From NCBI GenBank assembly GCA_900074885.1, contig FJUW01000016.1:16584-80583 (forward strand): a DNA stretch of 64,000 nucleotides, read 5' to 3'. Origin of the DNA: Rhynchosporium graminicola (lineage: Eukaryota; Ascomycota; Leotiomycetes; Helotiales; Ploettnerulaceae). The notes below the pieces were generated by a model. It saw only the letters and a program-made list of their open reading frames with translations. It did no database searches and had not been told where the DNA came from. Shown here one piece after another: positions 1-11,531 of this stretch (positions within the stretch are counted from its first letter, which is position 1; each line of letters starts with the position of its first letter). The position numbers were made by a program, and so were the translations under genes.

Positions 1-1116
1 GCTAAGTTCTTTTAGCGTTATTCTAGTTATCTAATTTATCTATTCTACGAGAGAGAGCGTTAGCGAGTAGATTATACTTCCTAGGTCGATAAGTGATTAT
101 AAAGTTATAATCTGCAAGTAGCTTAGCTTATCAGGCTTATTATATATTCAGCTATTTAGAGGTTATAAAGTACTTAAGAGCTTTATAATTAGTAATAACA
201 CGGATCTAATATAGTACGCTTACGAGCTCAGATCTCTAGTTACTAAAAGATTATATAATTATAAGTATTTCCTTATCGTGAATAGCGTAATTAAGCTTAG
301 TAGGTAATATAGTCTTAGAGAAGTAAGCTACTAGGAACTAGTCTTCGTCGTGCTATTATAATAGTACACCTGCTATTACTCTATTACTAGCGTCTGTTTC
401 GATTATATAAGGTAGATATTACTAATAGTAGTAGAGGAGTAATACTAAAGTAAGAGCGTGCTTTAGGTAATTAAAAGTATCTTTATACTCCCTAGCGAAC
501 CGAAATAATATATTATTTTTAATAAGTTATATAAGAGGTTTTGCGATAATTCCGTAGTCCTTAATAAATCGTTAGTAGAAGTTATAAAAGCCTAAGAACG
601 ATTATATACCCTTAACTATAGTCAGGTAATTCTAAGATTATATAATATTAACCTTCTTAGGGTCTACCTCGATCCTAGAAGTAGAAATAATAAATCTAAG
701 GTATTTAGTGCGAGTAATATTAAATTCATACTTCTTAAGGTTAGCTTATAATCTAGCGTCTTATAATCGTTATAGCACCTTATATACGTATAATTAATAC
801 TATAGTAAGTCGTTAGAGTAGATTAGAATATTATCTAGATATACTATATAGAAGCCATCTAAGTAGTCGAATAAGATATTATTCATATATCGCTAGTACG
901 TCGTAGGGCCGTTAGTTAGACCGAAAGGGAATACTTTACACTTATATATACTATAATAAGTCCGGAAGGTCGTATACTCTTTAGAGGCTAGATCTATTCG
1001 AATTCGGTAGAACGCCTAGCGAATATCTAGTTTAGTAAATATCTTAGTAATAGAGATTCTAGCTAGCGTTTTATCGATTAATAGTAATAGATATTAATCC
1101 TTCCTCGTAAGGTTAT
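1..1116 (-). mobile_element. Gypsy retrotransposon B, distal (3') part of the pol region
   Basis: Read on the minus strand this holds reverse transcriptase and RNase H sequence closely matching element A at about 4600-5720. The RT active-site box reads YLDN near 820-870, and the end of RNase H (ADYNFIITYRPRK) lies near 60-130. The same element continues at 6889 after the inserted element A. Its integrase and 3' LTR lie beyond the left edge. It is strongly RIP-mutated and has no usable frame. Confidence 0.88.
1112..1116. repeat. Target-site duplication of element A, left copy (GTTAT)
   Basis: The five bases immediately before the left LTR are repeated right after the right LTR at 6889-6893. 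Five bases is the usual size for Gypsy integrase. Confidence 0.9.
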
Positions 1117-1351
1117 TGTGACGACTGGTCAGGTTTGGAGGCCTCTCCCTATTGGTGGAAACACTTACTGCTAAGCGAGATTACCCGAGTAGAGTTTGGG
1201 GGCCCCTTTTCATATATATACTTCCATTCTCTCTCTACTTCTAGACTCTTTAGTTATAGATTCTCAAGTGATTCTTACTACTTTATATTCATAGTAATAT
1301 AAGGTCTTATTACTTAGGTAGTTTTAAGACCTTTCTAGAGCGAGCGTCATA
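1117..1351 (+). repeat. 5' LTR of element A
   Basis: It begins TGTGACGACTGG and ends GAGCGAGCGTCATA, where the expected terminal CACA has become CATA by a RIP-type change. It aligns over its full 235 bp with 6654-6888. Its left end is less mutated than the matching end of the right LTR. Confidence 0.92.
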
Positions 1352-2149
1352 TTATCTATAACTCTTTTACTTACGTCTGGGAAGATAGTAAATATCTACT
1401 CATATTATACCTCTATACCTAGAGCTACTAAACGCAGGAGACTACGCTATATAGAGAAGGCCTATACTAAGTATAAACTTAAAGAATAGTACTTAAACCG
1501 AAGTAACCTAAGTCCGATAAATCGACTACCGGTTCTCTGACTCCCTTTACTTCCTATTCTTCAGCGACTCGTAATACTCGCCGTAACCTACCTCTTTCTA
1601 TAGTAGAGAGTACTCGTAACGACGCCTCGTCCGAGTTAAGCTCCCTAACTCCTATTATAATTAACGAACTTATTAAGTCGCTAAACCTCCCTAATAATAC
1701 CCCTATATTAATAGTAACTATAAGTAACTTATAGGAAGACCGCGCTCACTAGCTATAAGAGGCAGAAAGGAAGCTCGCGGAGGAGAGATAATTAAACGCC
1801 GACCTGTCTATAGAACTACGCTAGTTACGGGATAAGTTCCTAGAACTACGCTAGTTGACTACCTAGCGCTCTACTAAGTCTATATCGTTTAATAACGTTC
1901 AATCGCGTATAATACCGCTACTATTAATTAAAGAAGATAACGCTACTCTTACGCCTAATAATCGTCGTCGAGAACAATCTACCGGAGGAATATCGTTAAT
2001 ATTATACGCTACGCGTATAGAGAAGATACTGAACCTTCTAAATAAGCTCTCTGATAGAATCGACTACTCTCTAAAACTCTAGGAAGTACAGATACGTAAC
2101 GCCCTCCGGCGCTACTCTAGCTACTTTATTAATAAAGATCACCGTAAAG

Positions 2150-2800
2150 ATTAATTACTTAACTAAATAGAAGGAATAGCTAGAACTTACCTAGAACCCT
2201 CGTTCTTAGAACTAGAATATAACGAAGAAGGCAGTATAATCGATTCACTCGATATGATCACTTAACTCGTCTCCTTCTTATCTAATCTATATAACCAATA
2301 AACTACAAGAGCTAGCTACTCCGCGCTAAAGATAGATTATAAGTAAACCTTCTAGACGTTCTACTACGAGTTTCGAACGCTAGCTCGTAAAGCTAGAGTA
2401 AATAATCAATCGACTCTGAAAATAGACTTATAAGAGAAGCTACCTATACGGCTACGGAAATAGCTCTTCTAATAGTACCGAACGTCAAGGACACTAGAAG
2501 AATACGTTAAGGCTATATAAGCTAAAGACTAAGGTTAATTCATTAAAAAGACTTAATATTCCGAGTCTTCAGCTAAGGCTAGCGCGACTCAGGAACGCAC
2601 TATAAATACCTCCTCCTAGCGCCGTAGTACTAACTCCTCTTCTTATCCGCAAATTAGTCTTCCTACGCCCGAGAACACTAGTGCGACTAGTAAATAAGTA
2701 CTATACTCTGCACGAAACGATACGCCTCGTGCATAATCGCCGGCGAATACTCCTTATTACTTTACGCCTACCTTATACCCACGCTCGTCGTCAGCTCGAC
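2150..2800 (+). pseudogene. gag remnant of element A
   Basis: The region between the 5' LTR and the protease gives fragments of a charged, structural-type protein when stops are ignored, in the position expected for Gypsy gag. There is no continuous frame and I cannot name a domain with certainty. The assignment rests mainly on position within the element. Confidence 0.45.
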
Positions 2801-3039
2801 CTAACACTCCGCATCGAATCAACGTAATTAACGCTAATAACAATATTAATAGTAAGCTAGAAGAGACGTATAATAACGCCTAGGAGTATATTAAACCGCT
2901 AGTAAAAGACCACGCTTAGGGAAAGACTCCTTCCTAGGTAGTATACGCGATATGCGATATCTTAACCTTACGAAGCTTCTTAGTAGTTAATCGTTCACTA
3001 CACGTGCTACTCTTACTAAGAATAGACTCTCGTATAAGC

Positions 3040-3330
3040 TACCCGCACTTCTCGATTCTGGAGCTAATAAGTACTATTTTATTAATCGTTCTTTTCTCAA
3101 ATCTCTTTCCTTCTTCTTAAAACCTTCAATTCACCCTCTACTAAACGCAATTCCTATCAAAAGCTTTAATAGTATTAATAGTAGTACTATTAGTTACTAT
3201 ACGATACTTAATTTAATAGTAGATCGTCGCGTTCAGGTATTTACCCCCTTTCTTATTACTACTCTCGGAAACTATAGTATTATACTCGGAAGGACCTGGC
3301 TTTCAGAATATCAAGTACTCTTAGATGCCT
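3040..3330 (+). pseudogene. Retroviral-type aspartic protease remnant of element A
   Basis: A translated stretch reads LLDSGANKYYFINRSF, a form of the retropepsin active-site box (D-S/T-G-A). Further on, near 3270-3310, it reads LGRTWL, the typical second conserved box of Gypsy proteases. It precedes the reverse transcriptase as expected. The frame ends in a stop soon after. Confidence 0.7.
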
Positions 3331-4429
3331 CCAAACGACAGATCATTTAGCCACTATATACTCCTCCTAGTAACGTTTATAGCTCCCCGATCGAGATTAA
3401 GGACTTACGTAAACACTATACCCACTAGCGCTACTAACACGACGCTAACGAATAAAACGAACGCCTCGATCAGTTCTGAGAAGCGTACAAGGAACAGCGA
3501 AGCGCGGCTAACTCTCCTGTTAATATTCGAGCTGTTATTAACTCTATCTCTATTATTAAACGACTATTACTAGCTCGGAAGCGTATTTCAAGGGAGACTC
3601 ATAGCTATAAAGACATCCGAAACTCTCCCCTAGAGAGTATTCCATAGGTAACTAACCCTCTATTACTACTGCCGATTAGTTAGGACCGTTTCTCCGTTGT
3701 TTATACTACTTACTATAGATACGATAAGCTTAAGTATTTATTACCTGAAGAATAAGAATAGAGCAGTAAAGAGAAGTCTTTATACTCTAGAGAAGCTACC
3801 GATACACGGCCGAAGTGCGTACGATTCAGCGATATTATCGCCTATATCCTGCGTGAATCTCTACTTTAACCCTAATTAGAGGCCTCTATATTAAAGACCT
3901 ACGCACAAGACTACGCCCGTGCAATTCACACTATAGATTAACAATTGCTCGGAATACCGTCTCGCGACTTAATAGAAGCTACTCAAAGTACAAATATAGC
4001 TATTATAACATTTCGGAAGCAATAAAGATCACCTCGTGTGCTTAGACCTCTTCTAGAGCCTCTTACCCTAGAGATTTACACGATTAGCAGCCTAGCTTTC
4101 TATCTCTTATATAAACGCTAGAAGTCTTCTAACGATAAGATCTTCTCTATTACCCTTCATAAGATAGATAAGCTTCTTAACGACCGAATCGTAGTTCAGT
4201 AACGTAATACTACTATCGCATCTTTAACTATTAACCTTACGGAATATCGCAAAACCGCCTAGTAATTTACTATTAGCTTAAGCGAATTAGATTCAGAACT
4301 ATAGATCCCTTACGAGTATAGCTAGTAGGTATACGTCTTTTCTAAGGAAGCTAGTGATATTCTCCCTCCTTATCGCTCATACGATTACCGAATTAAGCTT
4401 AAGGAAAGGGCCGAGAAGAGCCTCAAATA

Positions 4430-5080
4430 CTCCCCCTTATATAAGATATTAGCTAAAGAACTTGAAGTCGTTAAGGCGTATATTACTAATAACTTAGCTA
4501 AAGGTTTCATCGAACCTTCTTAAGCACTATACGCTATACTTATTCTTTTCGTTAAGAAAGCTAATAGAAGTCTAAGATTCTATATCGACTTTCGCGCACT
4601 TAATAACCTCACGAGGAAGGATTAATATCTACTACTATTAATCGATGAAACGCTAGCTAGAATCTCTACTACTAAGATATTCACTAAACTAGATATTCGC
4701 TAGGCGTTCTACCGAATTCGAATGGACCTAGCCTCTAAAGAGTATACGACCTTCCGGACCTGTTATAGTGCATATAAGTACAAGGTACTCCCTTTCGGTC
4801 TAACTAACAGCCCTATAATATACTAGCGATATATGAATAACGTCTTATTCGACTACTTAAACGACTTCTATATAGTATATCTAGAAAATATTCTAATCTA
4901 CTCAAACGACCTACTATAGTATAAATTATAAATATATAAGGTACTATAACGATTACAAGACGCTAGATTATAAGCCGACCTTAAGAAGTATGAATTTAAC
5001 GTCACTCGCACTAAATACCTTAGATTTATTATCTTTACTTCTAGGATCGAGGTAGACCCTAAGAAAGTTAATATTATATA
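4430..5080 (+). pseudogene. Reverse transcriptase remnant of element A
   Basis: Conserved Gypsy RT boxes are readable: IDFRALNN near 4580-4610, FTKLDIR near 4680-4705, FRTCY...YKVLPFGL near 4750-4800, and an altered catalytic box YLENILIYSND near 4870-4910 (normally YLDD). A stop interrupts several boxes where CAG or TGG codons have mutated. The YLDD to YLEN change would itself inactivate the enzyme. Confidence 0.82.
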
Positions 5081-5279
5081 ATCTTAGAATTACCCGACTA
5101 TAGTTAAGGGCGTATAATCGTTCTTAGGCTTTTACAACTTCTACTAACGATTTATTAAGGACTACGGAATTATCGCAAAACCTCTTATACAACTTACTAA
5201 AAACAATATATTATTTCGGTTCGCTAGGGAGTACAAAGATACCTTTAATCACCTAAAGTACGCTCTCACTTCAGTACTA

Positions 5280-5690
5280 CTCCTCTACTACTATTAGTAA
5301 TATCTACCTTATATGATCGAAACAGACGCTAGTGATAGAGTAATAGTAGGTATACTATTGTAATAGCACGACGAAGACTAGTTCCTAGTAGCTTACTTCT
5401 CTAAGATTATACTACCTGCCGAGCTTAATTATACTATTCACGATAAGGAAATACTCGCAATTATACGATCTTTTAGTAACTAGAGATCTGAGCTCGCAGG
5501 CGTACTATATCAGATCCGTGTCGTTACTAATCATAAAGCTCTTAAGTACTTCATGACCTCTAAATAGCTAAACGCACGATAAGCCTAATAGGCCGAGCTA
5601 CTCGCAGATTATAACTTCATAATCACCTATCGACCTAGGAAGCATAATCCACTCGCCGATACTCTCTCTCGCAGAACAGATGAATTGGAC
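5280..5690 (+). pseudogene. RNase H remnant of element A
   Basis: Downstream of RT, the sequence gives a D-A-S-D box (about 5322-5335) followed by YHDKE-like and ITYRPRKHNPLADTLSRR (about 5620-5670), the usual end of Gypsy RNase H. Broken by stops. Confidence 0.72.
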
Positions 5691-5699
5691 GACCAGAAT

Positions 5700-6020
5700 A
5701 ATACTAAAAGACAGCTTTCTGCAGTAGACCACCCGCAAACAGACAGCTAAATAGAGATCTATAACTAATATCTCTAACGCAGATTACGACCTTTCATCTC
5801 TTACTATTAAGATAACTAGTCGGAATTCTTACTTATTATAGACTACGCCCAGATGACTCTCCCTTACGAATCCCTTAGAGGTCTCTTACCCTTTAAAGTC
5901 GTTTATAGATATATACCCCGCGTTAATTAGAATTAGAAAAACTTACCTGACTCTACTACGCCTACTGATAAGTTAAATACTTAGTAAGCTCTAGATTACG
6001 CTAATCGCCTGCGCGACGCC
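5700..6020 (+). pseudogene. C-terminal end of integrase, element A
   Basis: The translated motif DHPQTD (about 5728-5745) is the Gypsy integrase box that normally reads HPQTDGQTE. It is followed by YAQMTLPYESL and further C-terminal integrase sequence. It lies only about 30 bp after the end of RNase H, so the zinc-binding domain and the first two catalytic aspartates of integrase are absent. Confidence 0.7.
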
Positions 6021-6640
6021 TAAACTACCGCTTAATTAAGCCTCTAACATGCATAAGCTAAGATAGCCTAATCCTATAATCGCTCACGCTATGAAGTCGA
6101 CTTTACTATAGATAACCTTATCTAGCTAGATATACGCTACTTTATAAGTACTCGACCTAGTAAAAAACTCGACTTCCCAACTAATAGACCCTTCTATATA
6201 ATTGAAAAGGTCGGAAGCTCTTATCGTCTAGAGCTCCTTGCTAGTATGAAAGTATATAATGTATTCCCTGCTACTAAGCTACGGAAGTATCTAAACGACC
6301 CCTTACTAAGATAAACCTTACCGCTACCACTACTTATTAATATTACTAGTAATAATAAATAGGAGATCGAAGATATACTTACATATCGTAAGTAGCGCAA
6401 TAGCCTCTTATACCGAGTTTCCTAGTTAAATTAAGACGTCGATCTCATATAGTACGACGCTATAGACGTTAAATACGCTCCCGCTAAACTGCAATAATTC
6501 CACTTTAATAACCTAACGTAAGCTAGACCTCCTGCTAGACTACCTAATTAGCTAAATACTTTCTACGATAGAATTAATAATTACGACTACCTTAATAGTA
6601 ATAAGGAGATGGACTAACGCTCGAGGGCGAGCTTTTTTCG

Positions 6641-6653
6641 GAGGGGGGGGTAG
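6641..6653 (+). other. Polypurine tract of element A
   Basis: A run GAGGGGGGGGTAG lies directly before the right LTR at 6654, the position where plus-strand DNA synthesis of LTR retrotransposons is primed. It fixes the orientation of element A as plus. Confidence 0.75.
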
Positions 6654-6888
6654 TATAACGACTAGTCAGGTTTAGAGGCCTCTCCCTATTAGTGGAAACA
6701 CTTACTACTAAGCGAGATTACCCGAGTAGAGTTTAGGGGCCCCTTTTCATGTATATACTTCCATTCTCTCTCTACTTCTAGACTCCTTAGTTATAGATTC
6801 TCAAGTGATTCTTACTACTTCATATTCATAGCAATGTGAGGTCTTATTACTCAGGTAGTTTTGAGACCTTTCTAGAGCGAGCGTCACA
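6654..6888 (+). repeat. 3' LTR of element A
   Basis: 235 bp, beginning TATAACGACTAG (RIP form of TGTGACGACTGG) and ending CGAGCGTCACA. Pairs with 1117-1351. Confidence 0.92.
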
Positions 6889-6893
6889 GTTAT
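6889..6893. repeat. Target-site duplication of element A, right copy (GTTAT)
   Basis: Identical to 1112-1116 and adjacent to the LTR end. Confidence 0.9.
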
Positions 6894-8018
6894 TAAGTAC
6901 GCGAAAGTCGATATAGAATCTTAGACTTCTATTAGCTTTCTTAACGAAAAGAATAAGTACAGCATATAGTACTTAAGAAGGTTCGATAAAACCTTTAGCT
7001 AAGTTATTAGTAATATACACCTTAATAATTTTAAGTTCTTTAGCTAATATCTTATATAAGAGGGAGTATTTAAGGTTCTTCTTAGCCCCTTCCTTAAGCT
7101 TAATTCGGTAATCGCATAAGCGATAAGGAGGGAGAATATCGCTAGCTTCCTTAGAAAAGACGTATACCTACTAGCTATACTCGTAAAAGATTTATAGTTC
7201 TAAATCTAATTTACTTAAGCTAATAGTAAATTACTAAGCAGTTTTATAATATTCCGTAAGGTCGATAATTAAAGATACGATAGTAGTATTACGTTACTAA
7301 ACTACGATTCAGTCGTTAAGAAGCTTATCTATCTCGTGAAAAGTAATAGAGAAGATCTTATTATTAGAAGACTTCTAGCGTTTATATAAGAGATAGAAAG
7401 CTAAGCTACTAATCATATAAATCTCTAGCGCAAGAGGCTCTAGAAGAGGTCTAAGTATATAAGGTGATCTTTATCGCTTCCGAAATATCGTAATAGCTAT
7501 TTTTATACTTTAAGTAGCTTCTATTAAGTCGCGAGATAATATTCCGAGTAACTATTAGTCTATAGTATGAATTACATAGGCGTAGTCTTATATATAAGTC
7601 TTTAACGTAGAGACTTCTAATTAGAGTTAAAATAGAGATTCACGCGAGATATAAGCAATAATATTACTAAATCGTACGCACTTCGGCCGTATATTAGTAG
7701 CTTCTCTAGAGTATAAAGACTTCTCTTTACTACTCTATTCTTATTCTTCAGGTAATAAACACTTAAGCTTATCGTATCTATAATAAGTAGTATAAACGCC
7801 AGAGAAACAGTCCTAACTAATCGGCAGTAGTAATAGAGGGTTAATTACTTATAGAATACTCTCTAGGGGAGAGTTTTAGATATTTTTATAGCTATAAGTC
7901 TCCCTAGAAATACGCTTCCGAGCTAGTAATAGTCGTTTAATAATAGAGATAGAGTTAATAATAGCTCGAATATTAATAGGAGAGTTAGCTACGCTTTACT
8001 ATTCCTTATACGCTTCCC

Positions 8019-9153
8019 AGAACTAATTAAGGCGTTCGTTTCGTTCGTTAGCGTCGTATTAGTAGCGCTAGTAAGTACGGTGTTTATATAAGTCCTTAAT
8101 CTCGATCAGAGAGCTATAAATATTACTAAGAGGAGTATATAGTAGCTAAATGATCTATCGTTTAGAGGCATCTAAGAGTACTTAATATTCCGAAAGCTAA
8201 GTCCTTCCGAGTATAATACTATAGTTTCCGAGAGTAGTAATAAGAAAGGGAGTAAATACCTAAACGCGATAATCTACTATTAAATTAAGTATTATATAAT
8301 AACTAATAGTACTACTATTAACGCTATTAAAGCTTTTAATAGGAATTGCATTTAGCAGAGGGTAAATTAAAGGTTTTAAGAAGAAGGAAAGAGATTTAAG
8401 AAAAAAACAATTAATAAAATAGTATCTATTAGCTCTAGAATCGAGAAGTATAAGTAGCTTATACGAGAGTCTATTCTTAGTAAAAGTAGCACGTGTAGTA
8501 AACGATTAACTACTAAGAAGCTTCGTAAGGTCAAGATATTATATATCTCGTATACTACTTAGGAAAGAGTCTTTCCTTAAGCGTAATCTTTTACTAGCGA
8601 TTTAATATACTCTTAGGCGTTATTATACGTTTCTTTATTATTATTATCTTCTAGCTCGCTATTAATATCGTTATTAGCGTTAATTATATTAATTCGATAC
8701 GGAGTATTAAGTCGAGCTAACGATAAGCGTAAGTATAAGGTAAGCGTAAAGTAATAAGGAGTATTCGCCGGCGATTATACATAAGGCGTATTATTTCGTA
8801 TAGAGTATAGTACTTATTTACTAGTCGCACTAGTGTTCTCGGGCGTAAGAAGACTAATTTATAAATAAGAAGAGGAGTTAGTACTATAGCGCTAGGAGGA
8901 GGTATTTATAGGGCGTTCCCGAGTCGCGCTAGCTTTAGCTAAAGACTCGGAATAATAAGTCTTTTCAATAAATTAACCTTAGTCTTTAGCTTATATAGCC
9001 TTAACGTATTCTTCTAGTATCCTTAACGTTCGGTACTATTAGAAGAGCTATTTCCGTAGCTATACAAGTAGCTTCTCCTATAAGTCTATTTTCAGAGTCG
9101 ATTAATTATTTACTCTAGCTTTATAAGCTAGCGTACGAAACTCGTAGTAGAAC
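8019..9153. repeat. 1,135-bp direct duplicate, copy 1
   Basis: Runs from AGAACTAATTAAGG to CTCGTAGTAGAAC and ends exactly at the N. The same sequence starts again right after the N. On reading, the two copies look identical, which is not expected of independent repeats in a RIP-mutated region. Confidence 0.92.
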
Positions 9154-9154
9154 N
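9154..9154. other. Assembly gap (single N)
   Basis: The only N seen in the window. It joins two ends that overlap by 1,135 bp, so it most likely marks two contig ends that were abutted instead of merged. Confidence 0.95.
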
Positions 9155-10289
9155 AGAACTAATTAAGGCGTTCGTTTCGTTCGTTAGCGTCGTATTAGTA
9201 GCGCTAGTAAGTACGGTGTTTATATAAGTCCTTAATCTCGATCAGAGAGCTATAAATATTACTAAGAGGAGTATATAGTAGCTAAATGATCTATCGTTTA
9301 GAGGCATCTAAGAGTACTTAATATTCCGAAAGCTAAGTCCTTCCGAGTATAATACTATAGTTTCCGAGAGTAGTAATAAGAAAGGGAGTAAATACCTAAA
9401 CGCGATAATCTACTATTAAATTAAGTATTATATAATAACTAATAGTACTACTATTAACGCTATTAAAGCTTTTAATAGGAATTGCATTTAGCAGAGGGTA
9501 AATTAAAGGTTTTAAGAAGAAGGAAAGAGATTTAAGAAAAAAACAATTAATAAAATAGTATCTATTAGCTCTAGAATCGAGAAGTATAAGTAGCTTATAC
9601 GAGAGTCTATTCTTAGTAAAAGTAGCACGTGTAGTAAACGATTAACTACTAAGAAGCTTCGTAAGGTCAAGATATTATATATCTCGTATACTACTTAGGA
9701 AAGAGTCTTTCCTTAAGCGTAATCTTTTACTAGCGATTTAATATACTCTTAGGCGTTATTATACGTTTCTTTATTATTATTATCTTCTAGCTCGCTATTA
9801 ATATCGTTATTAGCGTTAATTATATTAATTCGATACGGAGTATTAAGTCGAGCTAACGATAAGCGTAAGTATAAGGTAAGCGTAAAGTAATAAGGAGTAT
9901 TCGCCGGCGATTATACATAAGGCGTATTATTTCGTATAGAGTATAGTACTTATTTACTAGTCGCACTAGTGTTCTCGGGCGTAAGAAGACTAATTTATAA
10001 ATAAGAAGAGGAGTTAGTACTATAGCGCTAGGAGGAGGTATTTATAGGGCGTTCCCGAGTCGCGCTAGCTTTAGCTAAAGACTCGGAATAATAAGTCTTT
10101 TCAATAAATTAACCTTAGTCTTTAGCTTATATAGCCTTAACGTATTCTTCTAGTATCCTTAACGTTCGGTACTATTAGAAGAGCTATTTCCGTAGCTATA
10201 CAAGTAGCTTCTCCTATAAGTCTATTTTCAGAGTCGATTAATTATTTACTCTAGCTTTATAAGCTAGCGTACGAAACTCGTAGTAGAAC
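9155..10289. repeat. 1,135-bp direct duplicate, copy 2
   Basis: Same start and end as copy 1 (8019-9153). After position 10289 the sequence carries on into unduplicated element B sequence. Confidence 0.92.
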
Positions 10290-11295
10290 GTCTAGAAAGT
10301 CTACTTATAATCTATCTTTAGCGCGGAGTAGCTAGCTCTTATAGTTTATTAGTCGTATAGATTAGATAAGAAGAAGACGAGTTAAGTAATTATATCAAGT
10401 GAATCGATTATACTACCTTCTTCGTTATATTCTAGTTCTAAGAAAAAGAGTTCTAAGTAAGTTCTAGCTATTCATTCAGTTTAGTTAAGTAAATAATCTT
10501 TATAGTAATCTTCGTCGATAAAGTAGCTAGAGTAGCGCTAGAGGGCGTTACGTATCTACACTTCCTAGAGTTTTAGAGAGTAGTCGATTCTATCAGAGAG
10601 CTTATTTAGAAGGTTCGTTATCTTCTCTATACGCGTAATATATAATATTAACGATATTCCTCCGGTAGATTATTCTTAATAATAATTATTAGGCGTAGGA
10701 GTAGCGTTATCTTCTTTAATTAATAATAGCAGTATTATACGCGATTAAATATTATTAAATAATATAGACTTAGTAGAGCGCTAAGTAGTTAACTAGTATA
10801 GTTCTAGGAACTCGTCTTATAACTAATATAGTTCTGCAGATAAGTCGATATTTAATTATCTCTCTTCTGCGAGCTTCCTTTCTGCCTCTTATAGCTAGTA
10901 AGCGCAGTCTTCCTATAAGTTACTTATAATTACTATTAATATAAGAGTATTATCAGGAAGGTTTAGCGACTTAGTAAGTTCGTTAATTATAATAGGAGTT
11001 AAGGAGCTTAACTCGGACGAGGCGTTATCGCAAGTACTCTCTACTATAAAGAGAGGTGGGTTATAGCGAGTATTATAAGTCGCCGAAGAATAAGAGGTAG
11101 AGGGAGTCGGAGAACTAGTAGTCGATTTATCGGACTTAGGTTACTTCAGTTTAGGTACTATTCTTTAAGTTTATACTTAGTATAAGCTTTCTCTATATAG
11201 CGTAGTCTCCTGCGTTTAGTAGCTCTAGGCATAGAGGTATAATATAAGTAGATATTTACTATCTTCTTAGACGTAAGTAAAAGAGTTATAGATAA

Positions 11296-11530
11296 TATAA
11301 CGCTTACTCTAGAAAAGTCTTAAAACTACCTAAGTAATAAGACCTTATATTACTATAAATATAAAGTAGTAAGAATCACTTAAGAATCTATAACTAAGGA
11401 GTAAAGAAGTAGAGAGAGAATAGAAGTATATACATGAAAAGGGGCCCCTAAACTCTACTCGTATAATCTCGCTTAGCAGTAAGTGTTTCTACCAATAGGG
11501 AGAGACCTCCAAACCTGACCAGTCGTCACA
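11296..11530 (-). repeat. 5' LTR of element B
   Basis: 235 bp, matching the reverse complement of both LTRs of element A. Its outer end reads TGTGACGACTGGTC on the minus strand at 11530; its inner end is RIP-mutated (TATAACG at 11296). Confidence 0.9.
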
Positions 11531-11531
11531 A

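Larger units (their letters stand above)
1117..6888 (+). mobile_element. Gypsy LTR retrotransposon A, nested in element B
   Basis: A 5,772-bp element bounded by two 235-bp LTRs and a GTTAT target duplication. On the plus strand it carries remnants in the order gag (about 2150-2800), aspartic protease (about 3040-3330), reverse transcriptase (about 4430-5080), RNase H (about 5280-5690) and only the end of integrase (about 5720-6000), which is Ty3/Gypsy order. It is inserted antisense into an older copy of the same family. Frames are broken by stops, but it keeps more CA and TG than element B, so it looks younger. The N-terminal and core part of integrase seems to be missing. Non-autonomous and dead as it stands. 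Confidence 0.92.
6889..11530 (-). mobile_element. Gypsy retrotransposon B, proximal part with 5' LTR
   Basis: Minus-strand continuation of the element seen at 1-1116. From right to left it holds the 5' LTR, leader, gag, protease (the counterpart of element A's protease lies near 8380-8480) and the start of RT. It is more heavily RIP-mutated than A, in keeping with being the older insertion. Its length is inflated by a 1,135-bp duplication either side of a single N at 9154. Confidence 0.88.

Noticed and set aside
3325..3879. Open frames of 82 and 60 codons on the plus strand
   Set aside because: They lie inside element A between protease and reverse transcriptase sequence; RIP-mutated retrotransposon DNA with chance gaps between stops.
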